The notes beneath the pieces were generated by a model. It saw only the letters and a list, made by a program, of their open reading frames with translations, ran no database searches and was not told where the DNA came from. This document shows positions 16,970 through 25,436 of a stretch of DNA of 64,000 nucleotides, piece after piece. The stretch comes from JADGOV01 sp963814355. Lineage in GTDB: Bacteria; Actinomycetota; Actinomycetes; JADGOV01. Position numbers and translations under genes: made by a program. Numbering within the stretch: position 1 is the stretch's first letter; every line of letters starts with the position of its first letter. Location: the NCBI GenBank assembly GCA_963814355.1, contig CAWFCZ010000018.1:868001-932000 (forward strand), written 5' to 3'.

Positions 16970-17281
16970 GTGGAGCCCTTGCAGGTGATCGCGGCCCCCC
17001 GGCGGCTACGGATCCTCGAGCTCGTCTGGGACCGCGAGCGGTCCGCCGGTGACATCGCAACCCAGTTCGACGTCTCCTGGTCGGCGATCAGCCAGCACCT
17101 GACCGTGCTGCGCTCCGCCGGGTTCCTGCTCGAGCGCCGCGAGGGCAACAGCCGCCTCTACCGCGCCGACCAGGCGGCGCTCGGCCCGCTGCGCGCGGTC
17201 GTCGAGCAGCACTGGCGGGCCGGCCTGGGACGCGTCCAGGAACTCGCCGAGGCCGAACAGCGGGACCGGGACCGGACATGA
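16970..17281 (+). CDS. ArsR-family transcriptional regulator
   Basis: A 103-residue winged-helix regulator: Ile-Ala-Ala-Pro-Arg-Arg-Leu-Arg-Ile-Leu-Glu-Leu, then a helix-turn-helix with Ser-Trp-Ser-Ala-Ile-Ser-Gln-His-Leu and a wing with Glu-Arg-Arg-Glu-Gly-Asn-Ser-Arg-Leu-Tyr. No cysteine pair for arsenic or other metal sensing is visible, so it belongs to the metal-independent ArsR group that pairs with SRPBCC proteins. The stop overlaps the ATG of the next gene by four bases. The start is a GTG at 16970. Confidence 0.9.
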   Translation: MEPLQVIAAPRRLRILELVWDRERSAGDIATQFDVSWSAISQHLTVLRSAGFLLERREGNSRLYRADQAALGPLRAVVEQHWRAGLGRVQELAEAEQRDRDRT

Positions 17282-17715
17282 CCGACCCCGCCGTGCTAGA
17301 GGTCAGCGTGCACATCGCCGCCCACCCCGAGACGGTGTTCCCGTACTTCACCGACCCGGCCCGCTACGTGCAGTGGATGGGCCGCGACGCCGATCTCGAG
17401 CCCGTTCCGGGCGGCACGTATCGGGTGCGGATGCGCGACGGGGTCGAAACCGTCGGGCGGTTCCTCGAGGTCGACCCGCCGCGCCGGCTCGTGTTCACCT
17501 GGGGCTGGACCGAGGGCCCGCCGGTCCCTCCCGGCAGCACCCGCGTGGTCGTCACCCTCGAACCGGAGGCCGGCGGCACCCGCGTCGTGCTGCGCCACCA
17601 CGACCTCCCCGACGACGAACAGCGTCAGCACCACACCGCCGGCTGGGAGATGTACCTCGGCCGTCTCGCCGTTCGCCTGGCAGGCGGCGACCCGGGCATC
17701 GACCCCAATGCCTGA
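17278..17715 (+). CDS. SRPBCC/AHSA1-like protein coupled to ArsR
   Basis: A 145-residue START-like protein with Thr-Val-Phe-Pro-Tyr-Phe-Thr-Asp-Pro-Ala-Arg-Tyr-Val-Gln-Trp-Met-Gly, then Pro-Gly-Gly-Thr-Tyr-Arg-Val and Pro-Arg-Arg-Leu-Val-Phe-Thr-Trp-Gly-Trp, typical of the AHSA1 group. The ATGA overlap with arsR implies coupled translation. With the two minus-strand SRPBCC genes it makes a three-SRPBCC, one-ArsR locus. The three proteins differ strongly from one another, so they are not a recent tandem duplication. Confidence 0.87.
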   Translation: MTDPAVLEVSVHIAAHPETVFPYFTDPARYVQWMGRDADLEPVPGGTYRVRMRDGVETVGRFLEVDPPRRLVFTWGWTEGPPVPPGSTRVVVTLEPEAGGTRVVLRHHDLPDDEQRQHHTAGWEMYLGRLAVRLAGGDPGIDPNA

Positions 17716-17980
17716 CCGTCTCCGCGCTTGCGGGCGGTCAGCAACAGGTACTCCCAGTCCATCGCCCCGCCGCCCAGGTCATGCCGGCCGCCAACTCGAG
17801 CAGGTCGCGGTCCAGGGCTGCGGTCCGTTCCGGGTCGCCGGCGAGGCTCCGGTAGGTGCTGATGGTCGGGCCGTAGCTCGCCTTGAAGTAGTCCCGGAAT
17901 GCGGCCCCGTCGCGGAAGTGGTCCACCCGCAGCGTCTGGCGACGGGCTCGGACGTCGCTCACCCGGTCGCAGAGCAGTCA
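17716..17980 (-). pseudogene. C-terminal fragment of a class I SAM methyltransferase
   Basis: Codons at 17980-17780 give Asp-Arg-Val-Ser-Asp-Val-Arg-Ala-Arg-Arg, then Phe-Arg-Asp-Tyr-Phe-Lys-Ala-Ser-Tyr-Gly-Pro-Thr-Ile and Leu-Asp-Arg-Asp-Leu-Leu-Glu-Leu-Ala, typical of the end of actinobacterial small-molecule methyltransferases. The last conserved part (Gly-Gly-Gly-Ala-Met-Asp-Trp-Glu-Tyr-Leu-Leu-Leu-Thr-Ala-Arg-Lys) is in another frame. The SAM-binding N-terminal half is absent. It meets the 3' end of the SRPBCC gene tail to tail. Confidence 0.6.
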
Positions 17981-18045
17981 CTGACGTGGGACTCCCGGCC
18001 CCACAGCGGCGGCGGCTCGGCGCCGGGCGGGGGGGGGCGGGGCGT

Positions 18046-18516
18046 ATGGCTCCTCGGGAGCTCACCCTCGGCAGCCGGCACTTCAACGAGCTGCGGCGCG
18101 GCGTGCCCAGGATGTCCCCCACCCTGCTGTCCAAGCGCCTGAACACGCTTGTTCGGGCCGGGGTGGTCGACCGCTGGGACGATGGTGGGCGGATCGTCTA
18201 CCAGCTCACACCGGCCGGACGAGAGCTTGAGCCGATCGTCGCGGCCGTGGGCAGTTGGGGGGTTCGCTGGATGCCCGAGCTGGGCAAGGAGGACGACTGC
18301 CCGCCGGCCACCCGTCATTGGTGGATCGTGGTCAACCCTGACGAGGTGGACGTCTGCGACGTGGATCCCGGCTTCGACGTCCGGGTCACCATCGAAGCCT
18401 CGTTACGGGCGATGATAAGACTCTGGCGCGGTGATTGGAGTTGGCGCGACGCGCAGCGCTCCGGGGAGCTGAGCATGGCGGGCGAGCCGCACGCGCGCCG
18501 GGCGGTGACCAGCTAG
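18046..18516 (+). pseudogene. HxlR-family regulator, N-terminally truncated
   Basis: The frame holds Leu-Gly-Ser-Arg-His-Phe-Asn-Glu-Leu-Arg-Arg-Gly-Val-Pro-Arg-Met and Ser-Pro-Thr-Leu-Leu-Ser-Lys-Arg-Leu, the HxlR winged helix, plus an SCP2-like tail (Asp-Val-Cys-Asp-Val-Asp-Pro-Gly-Phe-Asp-Val). The first helix, normally with Trp-Thr-Leu-Leu, is missing or in another frame (Val-Trp-Leu-Leu). About 35 residues between the two domains also seem lost. A nine-G run at 18029-18037 lies just upstream and could be a slippage site. DNA binding is doubtful. Confidence 0.6.
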
Positions 18517-18606
18517 CTCAAGCTCTCGCCGTTGGCCCACGTGCCGCGACCGGCGATGACGGGCTGACCCGCCCAAGTGCGGAGCCGCGCCCCTCAAGAC
18601 CGTCCA

Positions 18607-18763
18607 TCACGACGTGCGGACACGGTTCAGCCGGGCCACCCCTGGTCCGCGGAGCCGGTCGACGGATGCGGTGGTGCGTCCGGTCAGCACCAGGAGAAGT
18701 GCCTCGATCGGTCCCTCGACCCGAGCGCCCTGACCGGCCGACCAGTCCATGGGGCTGGCGTGA
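18607..18763 (-). pseudogene. C-terminal scrap of a mycothiol-dependent maleylpyruvate isomerase/DinB-like protein
   Basis: Fifty-odd codons ending at 18607 read Val-Glu-Gly-Pro-Ile-Glu-Ala-Leu-Leu-Leu-Val-Leu-Thr-Gly-Arg, then Leu-Arg-Gly-Pro-Gly-Val-Ala-Arg-Leu. This is the usual end of the actinobacterial MDMPI/TIGR03086-like family, which acts with mycothiol. The catalytic N-terminal DinB domain is absent. The fragment begins exactly at the stop of the upstream VOC gene, which suggests a deletion joined here. Confidence 0.55.
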
Positions 18764-19564
18764 CTAGCCGGAGCGGTCCGGCATGTGCTGGTCGGGGTTG
18801 TTCTGGCCCAGCCAGAACACGGCGCCGGCCGGGTCGGCGAGGGCTCCCATCCGTCCGTACGGCGTGTCGAACGGCGGCGCCAGTACCCGGCCGCCGTGGT
18901 TCTCGGCGGCGCTGACCGCGGCGTCGGCGTCGGCTACACCGAAGTACACCAGCCAGTGCGACGGGGTTCCCTCCGGTGCGCCGAACATCCCGCCCAGGCC
19001 GCCGAGCGGGGCTTCCTCGCCGCCGAGGTGGAACGTGGTGTAGTCCGGCCCGGCCTCCGGCAGGGGTCGGAAGTCGAAGCCGAACACCTGGCCGTAAAAG
19101 GCTCGGGCCGCCGCCGGGTCGGTCGAGCGCAGGTCCTCCCAGGACAGCCCGCCAGGGGCATTGACGAGCGAGGCACCGATGTGGGTACCGGCCTGCCAGA
19201 CGCCGAAGACAGCGCCGGACGGGTCGCTCGCGATGAGCATCCGGCCGAGAGGTCCCACGTCGCCGGGTGGCAACAGTACGGTGCCGCCGTTCTCGGTGAC
19301 CGCGGCCCCGGTCTTGTCCGCGTCGTCGCTCGCGAAGTAGAGCGTCCAGGCTGGTGGCTGCCCCTCGCCCTGGATGGGGCCGATGCCGGCAGCGGCGCCG
19401 CCGCCGGCCTCGCCGATGACGTATCCCCCGTACTCCTGCTCGGTGTCCTGGAAGGACCACCCGAGGACGGCGCGGTAGAACTCCCGCGCGGCCGCGACGT
19501 CGGTCGTGGTCAGGTCCACCCAGCACGGCACGCCGGCTGGCCAGCGTGATGTCCGGATGCTCAT
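18764..19564 (-). CDS. VOC-family protein with two glyoxalase-like repeats
   Basis: A 266-residue protein made of two glyoxalase/bleomycin-resistance-like halves. Each has the strand-helix pattern Val-Asp-Leu-Thr-Thr-Thr-Asp-Val-Ala-Ala-Ala-Arg-Glu-Phe-Tyr-Arg and its counterpart Asp-Leu-Arg-Ser-Thr-Asp-Pro-Ala-Ala-Ala-Arg-Ala-Phe-Tyr. The halves end in Gly-Ala-Val-Phe-Gly-Val-Trp and Gly-Ala-Val-Phe-Trp-Leu-Gly. Many actinobacteria carry such duplicated VOC proteins of unknown substrate. I chose the ATG at 19564 over the GTG at 19582 because homology begins Met-Ser-Ile-Arg-Thr. Confidence 0.85.
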   Translation of the reverse strand: MSIRTSRWPAGVPCWVDLTTTDVAAAREFYRAVLGWSFQDTEQEYGGYVIGEAGGGAAAGIGPIQGEGQPPAWTLYFASDDADKTGAAVTENGGTVLLPPGDVGPLGRMLIASDPSGAVFGVWQAGTHIGASLVNAPGGLSWEDLRSTDPAAARAFYGQVFGFDFRPLPEAGPDYTTFHLGGEEAPLGGLGGMFGAPEGTPSHWLVYFGVADADAAVSAAENHGGRVLAPPFDTPYGRMGALADPAGAVFWLGQNNPDQHMPDRSG

Positions 19565-19670
19565 GAGCCCCGATCCCATCACCTCGGCCGGGTGGTGTAA
19601 ACCCCCACCATTGCCTGGCAGTGGACCGCTCAGCGCGCGACCGGTCGGGAAACTCAGAACACGTCACCGC

Positions 19671-19757
19671 AGCGGATACCACCCGTTGAAGGTACGATTC
19701 GCGCTGTAGACGGCCGAGGACACGCGTCAGGCGTGCGGTCGTCAGGGGGTATCCGCT
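19671..19757. repeat. Ten-base inverted repeat flanking the start of the glycosidase scrap
   Basis: AGCGGATACC at 19671-19680 and its exact reverse complement GGTATCCGCT at 19748-19757 are separated by 67 bases. The second copy sits at the point where recognisable glycosidase coding begins. It may be a recombination scar, or chance. Confidence 0.35.
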
Positions 19758-20505
19758 CTGGTTCACCTTCGACCACGAACCCGACGTGATCGTCAAGAAC
19801 GATCCGAGCGGCGCCGCCACCGCAGCGGCCTACGCCTGCGCCTTCCGCACTATCCAGGGCATCGCCGACGATCTCGGCGTCACCAACATCAAGTGGTCCT
19901 CGGCGCTGCTCGCCCCCGCCTACACCGACGGCTCGGCCGCCGACTTCATCACCGGAGTCCATCTCGACGCCGCCGGCATCGACCTCGACCTCTACATGTA
20001 TGGCCCGCTGGACAGCGGCGACGCCGCCTGCCAGCCCGCCCGGATCGCCGCGGCGGAGGCGTTCGCCCAGGCCCGCGGGCTTCGGCTGGCGCTGCCGGAG
20101 TGGGGCGTCAGCGCCAATAAGATGACGGACGATCAGCGCGCCACGTGCGTCGACCGGTGGGCCACCTGGCACGACGGCTGGGCCGAGAGCCCCTTCCTGA
20201 TCTACTTTTCGCCGTTGTCCTCCCCCGGCCCGCTCAACACCCGCATCGGTCCAGGCACCGCCGCCTATGCCGCGTACGGCCGGGCCACCGGCACCACCGC
20301 CCCGCCGGCGGACACGGCCCCGCCGACGGTCAGCCTGCGAGCGCCGGTGGCCGGAGCGACGGTGACCGGAACCCTGACCGTGACCGCCGACGTGACCGAC
20401 GACACCGGCGTGGACAGCGTCACGCTGGCGGTGGACGGCTCGGCGACGTCCCGCGACGCCACGGCGCCCTACACCCCAGCCAGCATCACCTGGGATTCCG
20501 GTTCC
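19750..20505 (+). pseudogene. Truncated secreted glycoside hydrolase (GH26-like) with Ig-like domain
   Basis: The fragment begins Tyr-Pro-Leu-Trp-Phe-Thr-Phe-Asp-His-Glu-Pro-Asp, a catalytic-acid block of GH26-like beta-mannanase/endoglucanase families. It continues through a barrel with Asp-Leu-Tyr-Met-Tyr-Gly and Leu-Pro-Glu-Trp-Gly-Val (candidate nucleophile Glu). A Thr/Pro linker leads to an Ig-like repeat (Pro-Pro-Thr-Val-Ser-Leu, Val-Thr-Gly-Thr-Leu-Thr-Val). The signal peptide and N-terminal barrel are absent, and the Ig-like repeat is cut within its last strand exactly where the reverse-strand VKOR gene ends. It cannot be secreted as it stands. Confidence 0.6.
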
Positions 20506-20981
20506 TACCGCGCGCCTGAGACTGAGAAGACCCGGATATCCGTGGCGGCCGTCGCAAGCGCGGTCGCGGTGAACAGCGCCAACGCGACTGCGTGCGCCGC
20601 GGTGCACCAGATGCAGATGGCGTCCAGTACGAAAAGCTCGACGTAGATCAGGTACACCACCATGGCGACCCCGACCAAACCAGCGCCCAGCCGGGCCCAG
20701 GCAACCGGCGTCGAGGCGGCCCGCCACATACCGGGCAGGCACAGGACCAGCATGCCCAGGAAGTACAGCAGCCCGAGGACGGCGACGGGGGCCCCGAGAA
20801 GTTTCGACTCCGCGCTCGTGGTGACCTTGAGGCAGTTCAGGACGCCGGTGTTGGGGCAGGCCAGCGTCGTCGAGGTGGTGTAGTGCTCATAGGTCAGATA
20901 ACCGGAGACGGCCACCCCGGCGACCGACAGCAACAGCGTGACCGGCGACGCCCAGCGCGGCGGGACTCGCTCAGCTCCCAC
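20505..20981 (-). CDS. Vitamin K epoxide reductase (VKOR) family membrane oxidoreductase
   Basis: A 158-residue protein with four hydrophobic segments. The loop pair Cys-Pro-Asn-Thr-Gly-Val-Leu-Asn-Cys and the membrane-edge active site Cys-Ile-Trp-Cys are the two cysteine pairs that define VKOR. It passes electrons from a periplasmic thiol oxidase to quinone, serving as a DsbB substitute in actinobacteria. The GTG at 20981 overlaps the stop of the DUF929 gene by 11 bases; a longer Pro-rich start is unlikely. The partner is most probably that upstream thioredoxin-like protein. Confidence 0.9.
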   Translation of the reverse strand: MGAERVPPRWASPVTLLLSVAGVAVSGYLTYEHYTTSTTLACPNTGVLNCLKVTTSAESKLLGAPVAVLGLLYFLGMLVLCLPGMWRAASTPVAWARLGAGLVGVAMVVYLIYVELFVLDAICIWCTAAHAVALALFTATALATAATDIRVFSVSGAR

Positions 20982-21867
20982 CGAGTTGGCCCCGCAGCGC
21001 GGTGATGGCGGAGGAGTCACAGACCGTGCTGGGCTGATTCTTGGTCAGCGTGCAGATCGCCGCGGTGATGGCGTTCGCGGTTCCGCCGATGCCCTTGGCG
21101 ACAGCGGTCTGTGGCTTGGTCAGGTCATCGGCGATCTGCGCCATCGACATCCCGCTGAGAACTCCGGGGTCGTAGGAGGCACCGCTGATCGTGAACCGGT
21201 TGCCGAAGTCGATGAACGGGATGCCGCCCGGCTTGTAGGTGTCGACCAGCTTCTGCTGCTCCGCGGTGATCTTGTCCAGCGGCTCGTACCCGTTGCCGCT
21301 GGCAGCCAGCTTGTTGGACTCGGTCTCCACACCCTCGAAGGCGAGGTAGGAGCTGGTGTAGCTGGCGCCGTGAAAGCTGAACGTCGGGGTGTTGGGGTAG
21401 ACCTCCGGCTTGGCGCCGGACGTGGTCGCCCCCAGGTTGTGCCAGGTGCCGAACCGGGACAGCGCGACGACCACTGGCCAGCGTTCCGCCGCGCAGTACG
21501 GGCAGTATTCGGCGCCGACATAGACCACCTTCGGCTTGCCGTCCTTGGTCAGCGGGGAGCCGCTCACCGGCTTCGGGAACGCGGCCTTCTTGAGGCTGCC
21601 GGCGCCGATCGTGTCCAGGGTGGCGGCCGGAAGGGTGGTCACCTTGGCCGCGGTCGCCGGGTCCAGCGTGACCGACGCCACGCTGCTCGTACTCTTCTTG
21701 CCACCGGCCAGCTTGATCGCCACGAGGGCACCGATCACGGCCAGCACCGCGATCACCGCGACCCCGGCCAGCACCATCCGCCGCCGAGCCTCCCGGCGGC
21801 GCTCCTTCTCCCGTAAGGCGGCGGCCTTGGCCCGGGCGTTGGGGCGGATGCGCTGTGAGCTGGTCAT
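20971..21867 (-). CDS. DUF929 membrane-anchored thioredoxin-like protein
   Basis: A 298-residue type II membrane protein: a basic N terminus rich in Arg/Lys (about 1-32), one transmembrane helix (about 33-58) and an extracytoplasmic domain with Gly-Ala-Glu-Tyr-Cys-Pro-Tyr-Cys-Ala-Ala-Glu-Arg-Trp, a CxxC centre. Downstream Gly-Gly-Ile-Pro-Phe-Ile-Asp-Phe-Gly provides the usual cis-Pro. DUF929 proteins accompany VKOR in actinobacteria and are thought to oxidise secreted proteins. AGGAGAG upstream of the ATG at 21867 fixes the start; an ATG 21 bases upstream is less likely. Confidence 0.88.
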   Translation of the reverse strand: MTSSQRIRPNARAKAAALREKERRREARRRMVLAGVAVIAVLAVIGALVAIKLAGGKKSTSSVASVTLDPATAAKVTTLPAATLDTIGAGSLKKAAFPKPVSGSPLTKDGKPKVVYVGAEYCPYCAAERWPVVVALSRFGTWHNLGATTSGAKPEVYPNTPTFSFHGASYTSSYLAFEGVETESNKLAASGNGYEPLDKITAEQQKLVDTYKPGGIPFIDFGNRFTISGASYDPGVLSGMSMAQIADDLTKPQTAVAKGIGGTANAITAAICTLTKNQPSTVCDSSAITALRGQLGGS

Positions 21868-22099
21868 CCGGTTCGGATCTCTCCTCATACGGGTCCCGAC
21901 CGAGACGGCCGGTTATTCCTTCATAGTACGAAGCCCGCCCGCCGGCGGCGCACCCTTCGGTCGCCGCGGGCGTGGCGACCCTCGCCCGGCATAATCCACG
22001 CGCCGGGGTCGTTACCGATTCGGGACTTGTAGGTCCCCGCCCGGTCGTCGAAAACTCGTTCGACCGCAACTGCCCGCCGCCCGCCTGACTCGAGGACGT

Positions 22100-23605
22100 A
22101 TGAGTTCCCTCACAGCCCCCACGATCCCCGCTGGCGGTGCCGCCAGCCGCGGTCATCACCCCGGCCTCGCTCTGGCGATCATCGCCGGCTCGCAATTGAT
22201 GGTGGTGCTCGATGCCACCATCGTCAACATCGCGCTGCCGAAGATGGCGAGCGCGCTGCACTTCTCCACCACCAACCTGTCCTGGGTACTCAACGCGTAC
22301 ACGCTCACCTTCGGCGGTCTGCTGCTGCTCGGCGGGCGGGCCGGTGACATCCTCGGCCGGCGCCGGACGTTCGTCTTCGGCATCCTGCTGTTTACCCTGG
22401 CCTCCTTCCTCGGCGGCTTGGCGACCTCCTCGGCGTGGCTGCTGGCGGCCCGGGCCCTGCAGGGCGTCGGCGGGGCGATCGCCTCGCCCACCGCGCTGTC
22501 GCTGATCACCACCAACTTCGCCGAGGGCGCCGAGCGCAACCGGGCCTTCGGGGTCTTCGCGGCGGTCTCCGGCTCCGGCGCCGCCGTGGGGTTGCTGGCC
22601 GGCGGCATGCTCACCTCGTGGCTGTCCTGGCGCTGGGTGCTCTTCGTCAACGTGCCGATCGGCCTGCTGCTGGCGGCCCTGGCCCCGATGTTCGTCAACG
22701 AGTCCGAGCGGCACCCGGGCCGTTTCGACCTCGGCGGCGCGCTCTCCTCCACCGCGGGGATGACCGCCCTGGTGTACGGCTTCATCCGAGCCGCCCAGGA
22801 CGGCTGGGCGGACCCGTACACCATCTGTTCCTTCGGGCTGGCCGTCGTGCTGCTCGCCGCGTTCGTTCGGATCGAGACGACGATCACCTCGCCGATCATG
22901 CCGCTGCACCTGTTCCGCAATCGGAACCGGGCCGGCAGCTACGGCATCATGCTGGCGCTCGCCGCGGCCCTGTTCAGCATGTTCTTCTTCCTCACCCTGT
23001 TCGTGCAGGACATCTTGGGTTACAGCCCGCTGCGCGCCGGCTTCGCCTTCCTGCCGGTCAGCGCCATGATTGTGGTAACCGCCCAGTTCGCCTCGCGCAG
23101 GCTGCTGACCGTCGGCCCCAAGCCGTTCATGGTGGCCGGCGCCGTGCTGGCCACCGCGGGGTTGGGTTGGCTGTCACTGCTGTCGGTGGACAGCACCTAC
23201 GTCAACGGGATCTTGCTGCCGATGCTGGCGTTCTCGGCCGGTATGGGCTTCCTGTTCGTACCCCTGACCATCACCGCAGTCAACGGCGTGGCCACCGCCG
23301 AGTCCGGGGCCGCCTCCGGCCTGCTCAACGTCATGCAGCAGGTCGGCGGCTCACTCGGACTGTCGATTCTGGTCACCGTCTTCGGCACGGCGAGTCGAAA
23401 CGAGCAGAACACCCTGCTGGCCAAGGCGGCCGCGTCCGGCAAGCCGGCGACCGGCGTCAGGGAGGCGGCCCTGGCGCACGGCATCTCGACCGCGTTCCAG
23501 ATGGCCGTGGTCTTCGCCGGAATCGCGCTGCTCCTGTCCGTGGTGGCGATCCGGACCAAGGCCTCCGACGTGGACGCCTCGGCGATCCCCGGCCTGACCG
23601 GCTGA
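22100..23605 (+). CDS. DHA2-family multidrug efflux transporter (MFS)
   Basis: A 501-residue, probably 14-helix major facilitator. Motif D1 Leu-Asp-Ala-Thr-Ile-Val-Asn-Ile-Ala-Leu-Pro in helix 1 and motif A Gly-Gly-Arg-Ala-Gly-Asp-Ile-Leu-Gly-Arg-Arg between helices 2 and 3 define the EmrB/QacA group. It would export drugs or metabolites by proton antiport; the substrate is not evident. It is divergent from the DUF929 gene across about 230 bases, and no regulator gene is adjacent. Confidence 0.92.
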   Translation: MSSLTAPTIPAGGAASRGHHPGLALAIIAGSQLMVVLDATIVNIALPKMASALHFSTTNLSWVLNAYTLTFGGLLLLGGRAGDILGRRRTFVFGILLFTLASFLGGLATSSAWLLAARALQGVGGAIASPTALSLITTNFAEGAERNRAFGVFAAVSGSGAAVGLLAGGMLTSWLSWRWVLFVNVPIGLLLAALAPMFVNESERHPGRFDLGGALSSTAGMTALVYGFIRAAQDGWADPYTICSFGLAVVLLAAFVRIETTITSPIMPLHLFRNRNRAGSYGIMLALAAALFSMFFFLTLFVQDILGYSPLRAGFAFLPVSAMIVVTAQFASRRLLTVGPKPFMVAGAVLATAGLGWLSLLSVDSTYVNGILLPMLAFSAGMGFLFVPLTITAVNGVATAESGAASGLLNVMQQVGGSLGLSILVTVFGTASRNEQNTLLAKAAASGKPATGVREAALAHGISTAFQMAVVFAGIALLLSVVAIRTKASDVDASAIPGLTG

Positions 23606-23618
23606 CGGGGCGCTGGGA

Positions 23619-24473
23619 TCAGCCCCAGGACCGCTCGGCAGCGTCGACCACGTTGGACAGCAGCATCGCCCGGGTCATTGGACCGACCCCGCCGGGCATC
23701 GGCGCCAGATATCCGGCCACCTCACGGACGTCGGGGTGGACGTCTCCCACCAAACCGGCGTCGGTGCGGGTAATGCCGACGTCGAGCACGGCGGCTCCCG
23801 GCCGGATGAGATCCGGCTTGACCAGGTGCGGTACTCCGGCCGCCGCCACCACGATGTCGGCTCGGCCGATGTGATCGGCCAAGTCTCGGGTGCCGGTGTG
23901 GCACAGCGTGACCGTGGCATTCTCGGTCCGTCTGGTGAGCACCAACCCGAGCGGACGGCCGACCGTGATCCCCCGGCCGATCACACAGACCTCGGCACCG
24001 GCGATCGGCACGTCGTATTCCCGCAGCAGCGCGACGATGCCACGCGGAGTACAGGGCAACGGCGCCGGGCGGCCCAGGACCAGGCGGCCCAGATTGACCG
24101 GATGCAGCCCGTCGGCGTCCTTCGCCGGGTCCATCAGCTCCAGCACGGCGTTGGGGTCCAGACCGGCCGGGAGCGGCAGTTGGACGATGTACCCGGTGCA
24201 CGTCGGGTCGGCATTCACATCGCTGACCGCCGCCTCGACCTCGGCCTGGCCAGCCGTCGCCGGCAGGTCCCGGCGAATCGAGGTGATGCCGACCTCGGCG
24301 CAGTCCCGGTGTTTGCCGGCGACGTAGGACGCGCTGCCCGGATCGTCCCCGACCAGCACGGTGCCGAGCCCGGGGACTCGGCCGCAGGCCGCCCGCAGCG
24401 CGGCCACCCGCCCGGTCAGCTCGGCCCGGATCCGGGCCGCGGTGGCCTTGCCGTCGAGGATCTGCGCCGTCAT
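23619..24473 (-). CDS. folD: Bifunctional methylene-THF dehydrogenase/cyclohydrolase
   Basis: A 284-residue FolD that interconverts 5,10-methylene-, methenyl- and 10-formyl-tetrahydrofolate using NADP. It carries Tyr-Val-Ala-Gly-Lys-His (catalytic Lys), Val-Gln-Leu-Pro-Leu-Pro, Pro-Cys-Thr-Pro-Arg-Gly, Gly-Arg-Gly-Ile-Thr-Val-Gly-Arg-Pro and Pro-Met-Pro-Gly-Gly-Val-Gly-Pro-Met-Thr. Length is normal. It starts 15 bases after a cysteine synthase-like gene and is probably co-transcribed. Confidence 0.95.
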   Translation of the reverse strand: MTAQILDGKATAARIRAELTGRVAALRAACGRVPGLGTVLVGDDPGSASYVAGKHRDCAEVGITSIRRDLPATAGQAEVEAAVSDVNADPTCTGYIVQLPLPAGLDPNAVLELMDPAKDADGLHPVNLGRLVLGRPAPLPCTPRGIVALLREYDVPIAGAEVCVIGRGITVGRPLGLVLTRRTENATVTLCHTGTRDLADHIGRADIVVAAAGVPHLVKPDLIRPGAAVLDVGITRTDAGLVGDVHPDVREVAGYLAPMPGGVGPMTRAMLLSNVVDAAERSWG

Positions 24474-24488
24474 GCCGGTCCGGCCATG

Positions 24489-25436
24489 TCAGTCGAGCCA
24501 GTAGTCGTTGATGTACTTCTCGCCCTCGTCGCAGAAGAAGGTGACCACGTGCTCGTACTCGGCCCGCAGCGCCCGGGCGGCGATCAGATGCGCTCCCGAG
24601 CTGGGGCCGACGAACAGCCCGTAATTCCTCGCCAGCCGGCGCATTTCGGCGATGGCCTCGTCGCTGTCCACCGGCACGAACTCGTCCACGTCGGTGCGGT
24701 GCCGGGCGATGATGCCCGGTACGAAGCCGTCGGCGATGCCCTCGATGAGATGCTTGCCGATCTCCCCGCACATCAGGGTGCACGACTCGTTGGGCTCCAC
24801 GGCAACCACCCGGCAGGCCGGGTTCACCCTGCGGAAGGCCATCCCGACGCCCACGATCGTGCCTCCGGTACCGACCCCGCCGACCACCGCGTCGGGGACC
24901 ACCCCGTCTGGCAGTTGATCGAGCACCTCCGGGCCGAGCCAGCTGCAGTTCTCCTCGACGTTCCACTCGTTGTCGAACTGCTGCGGCGCGAAGTAACCGG
25001 GCTGCTCCCCGAGTTCCCGGGCCTTGCGCAGCGCGTCGTTGACATGGAAGTCGCCGAGGGTCATCACCTCTGCCCCGAACGCCCGGGAGATCGCGGCCCG
25101 CTCCGGGCTCATGCCGTTGGGCATCACGACCAGCATCCGGTATCCCTTCACGGCGGCGACCATGGACATGGCGTTCCCGGTGTTACCACTGGAGGCCTCC
25201 ACGATGGTGTCTCCGGGATGGAGCAGCCCTTCCCGCTCCGCCTTCGTGATCATGTAGCTCGCGATCCGTGCCTTGATCGAGCCGGACGGGTTGAGGAACT
25301 CCAACTTCACCCAGATGTCGTCGACCCGGACCAGCGGCGTATTGCCAATACCGTCCAGAATGGTGGCCCGCCACGGGTCCCCGCGGCGCACCACCGCCGG
25401 GCGGCCCGCGGTCGGCGGCGTTTCCACGATCGCCAT
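24489..25436 (-). CDS. PLP-dependent cysteine synthase-family protein
   Basis: A 315-residue fold-type II PLP enzyme. Ser-Gly-Ser-Ile-Lys-Ala-Arg holds the Schiff-base lysine. Ser-Ser-Gly-Asn-Thr-Gly-Asn-Ala is the substrate loop and Gly-Gly-Val-Gly-Thr-Gly-Gly-Thr the phosphate-binding loop. It belongs to the cysteine synthase/cystathionine beta-synthase group; whether O-acetylserine, phosphoserine or another acceptor is used cannot be read from sequence. The C terminus (Cys-Asp-Glu-Gly-Glu-Lys-Tyr-Ile-Asn-Asp-Tyr) is typical of actinobacterial members. The divergent 184-base region upstream must hold its promoter. Confidence 0.9.
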   Translation of the reverse strand: MAIVETPPTAGRPAVVRRGDPWRATILDGIGNTPLVRVDDIWVKLEFLNPSGSIKARIASYMITKAEREGLLHPGDTIVEASSGNTGNAMSMVAAVKGYRMLVVMPNGMSPERAAISRAFGAEVMTLGDFHVNDALRKARELGEQPGYFAPQQFDNEWNVEENCSWLGPEVLDQLPDGVVPDAVVGGVGTGGTIVGVGMAFRRVNPACRVVAVEPNESCTLMCGEIGKHLIEGIADGFVPGIIARHRTDVDEFVPVDSDEAIAEMRRLARNYGLFVGPSSGAHLIAARALRAEYEHVVTFFCDEGEKYINDYWLD

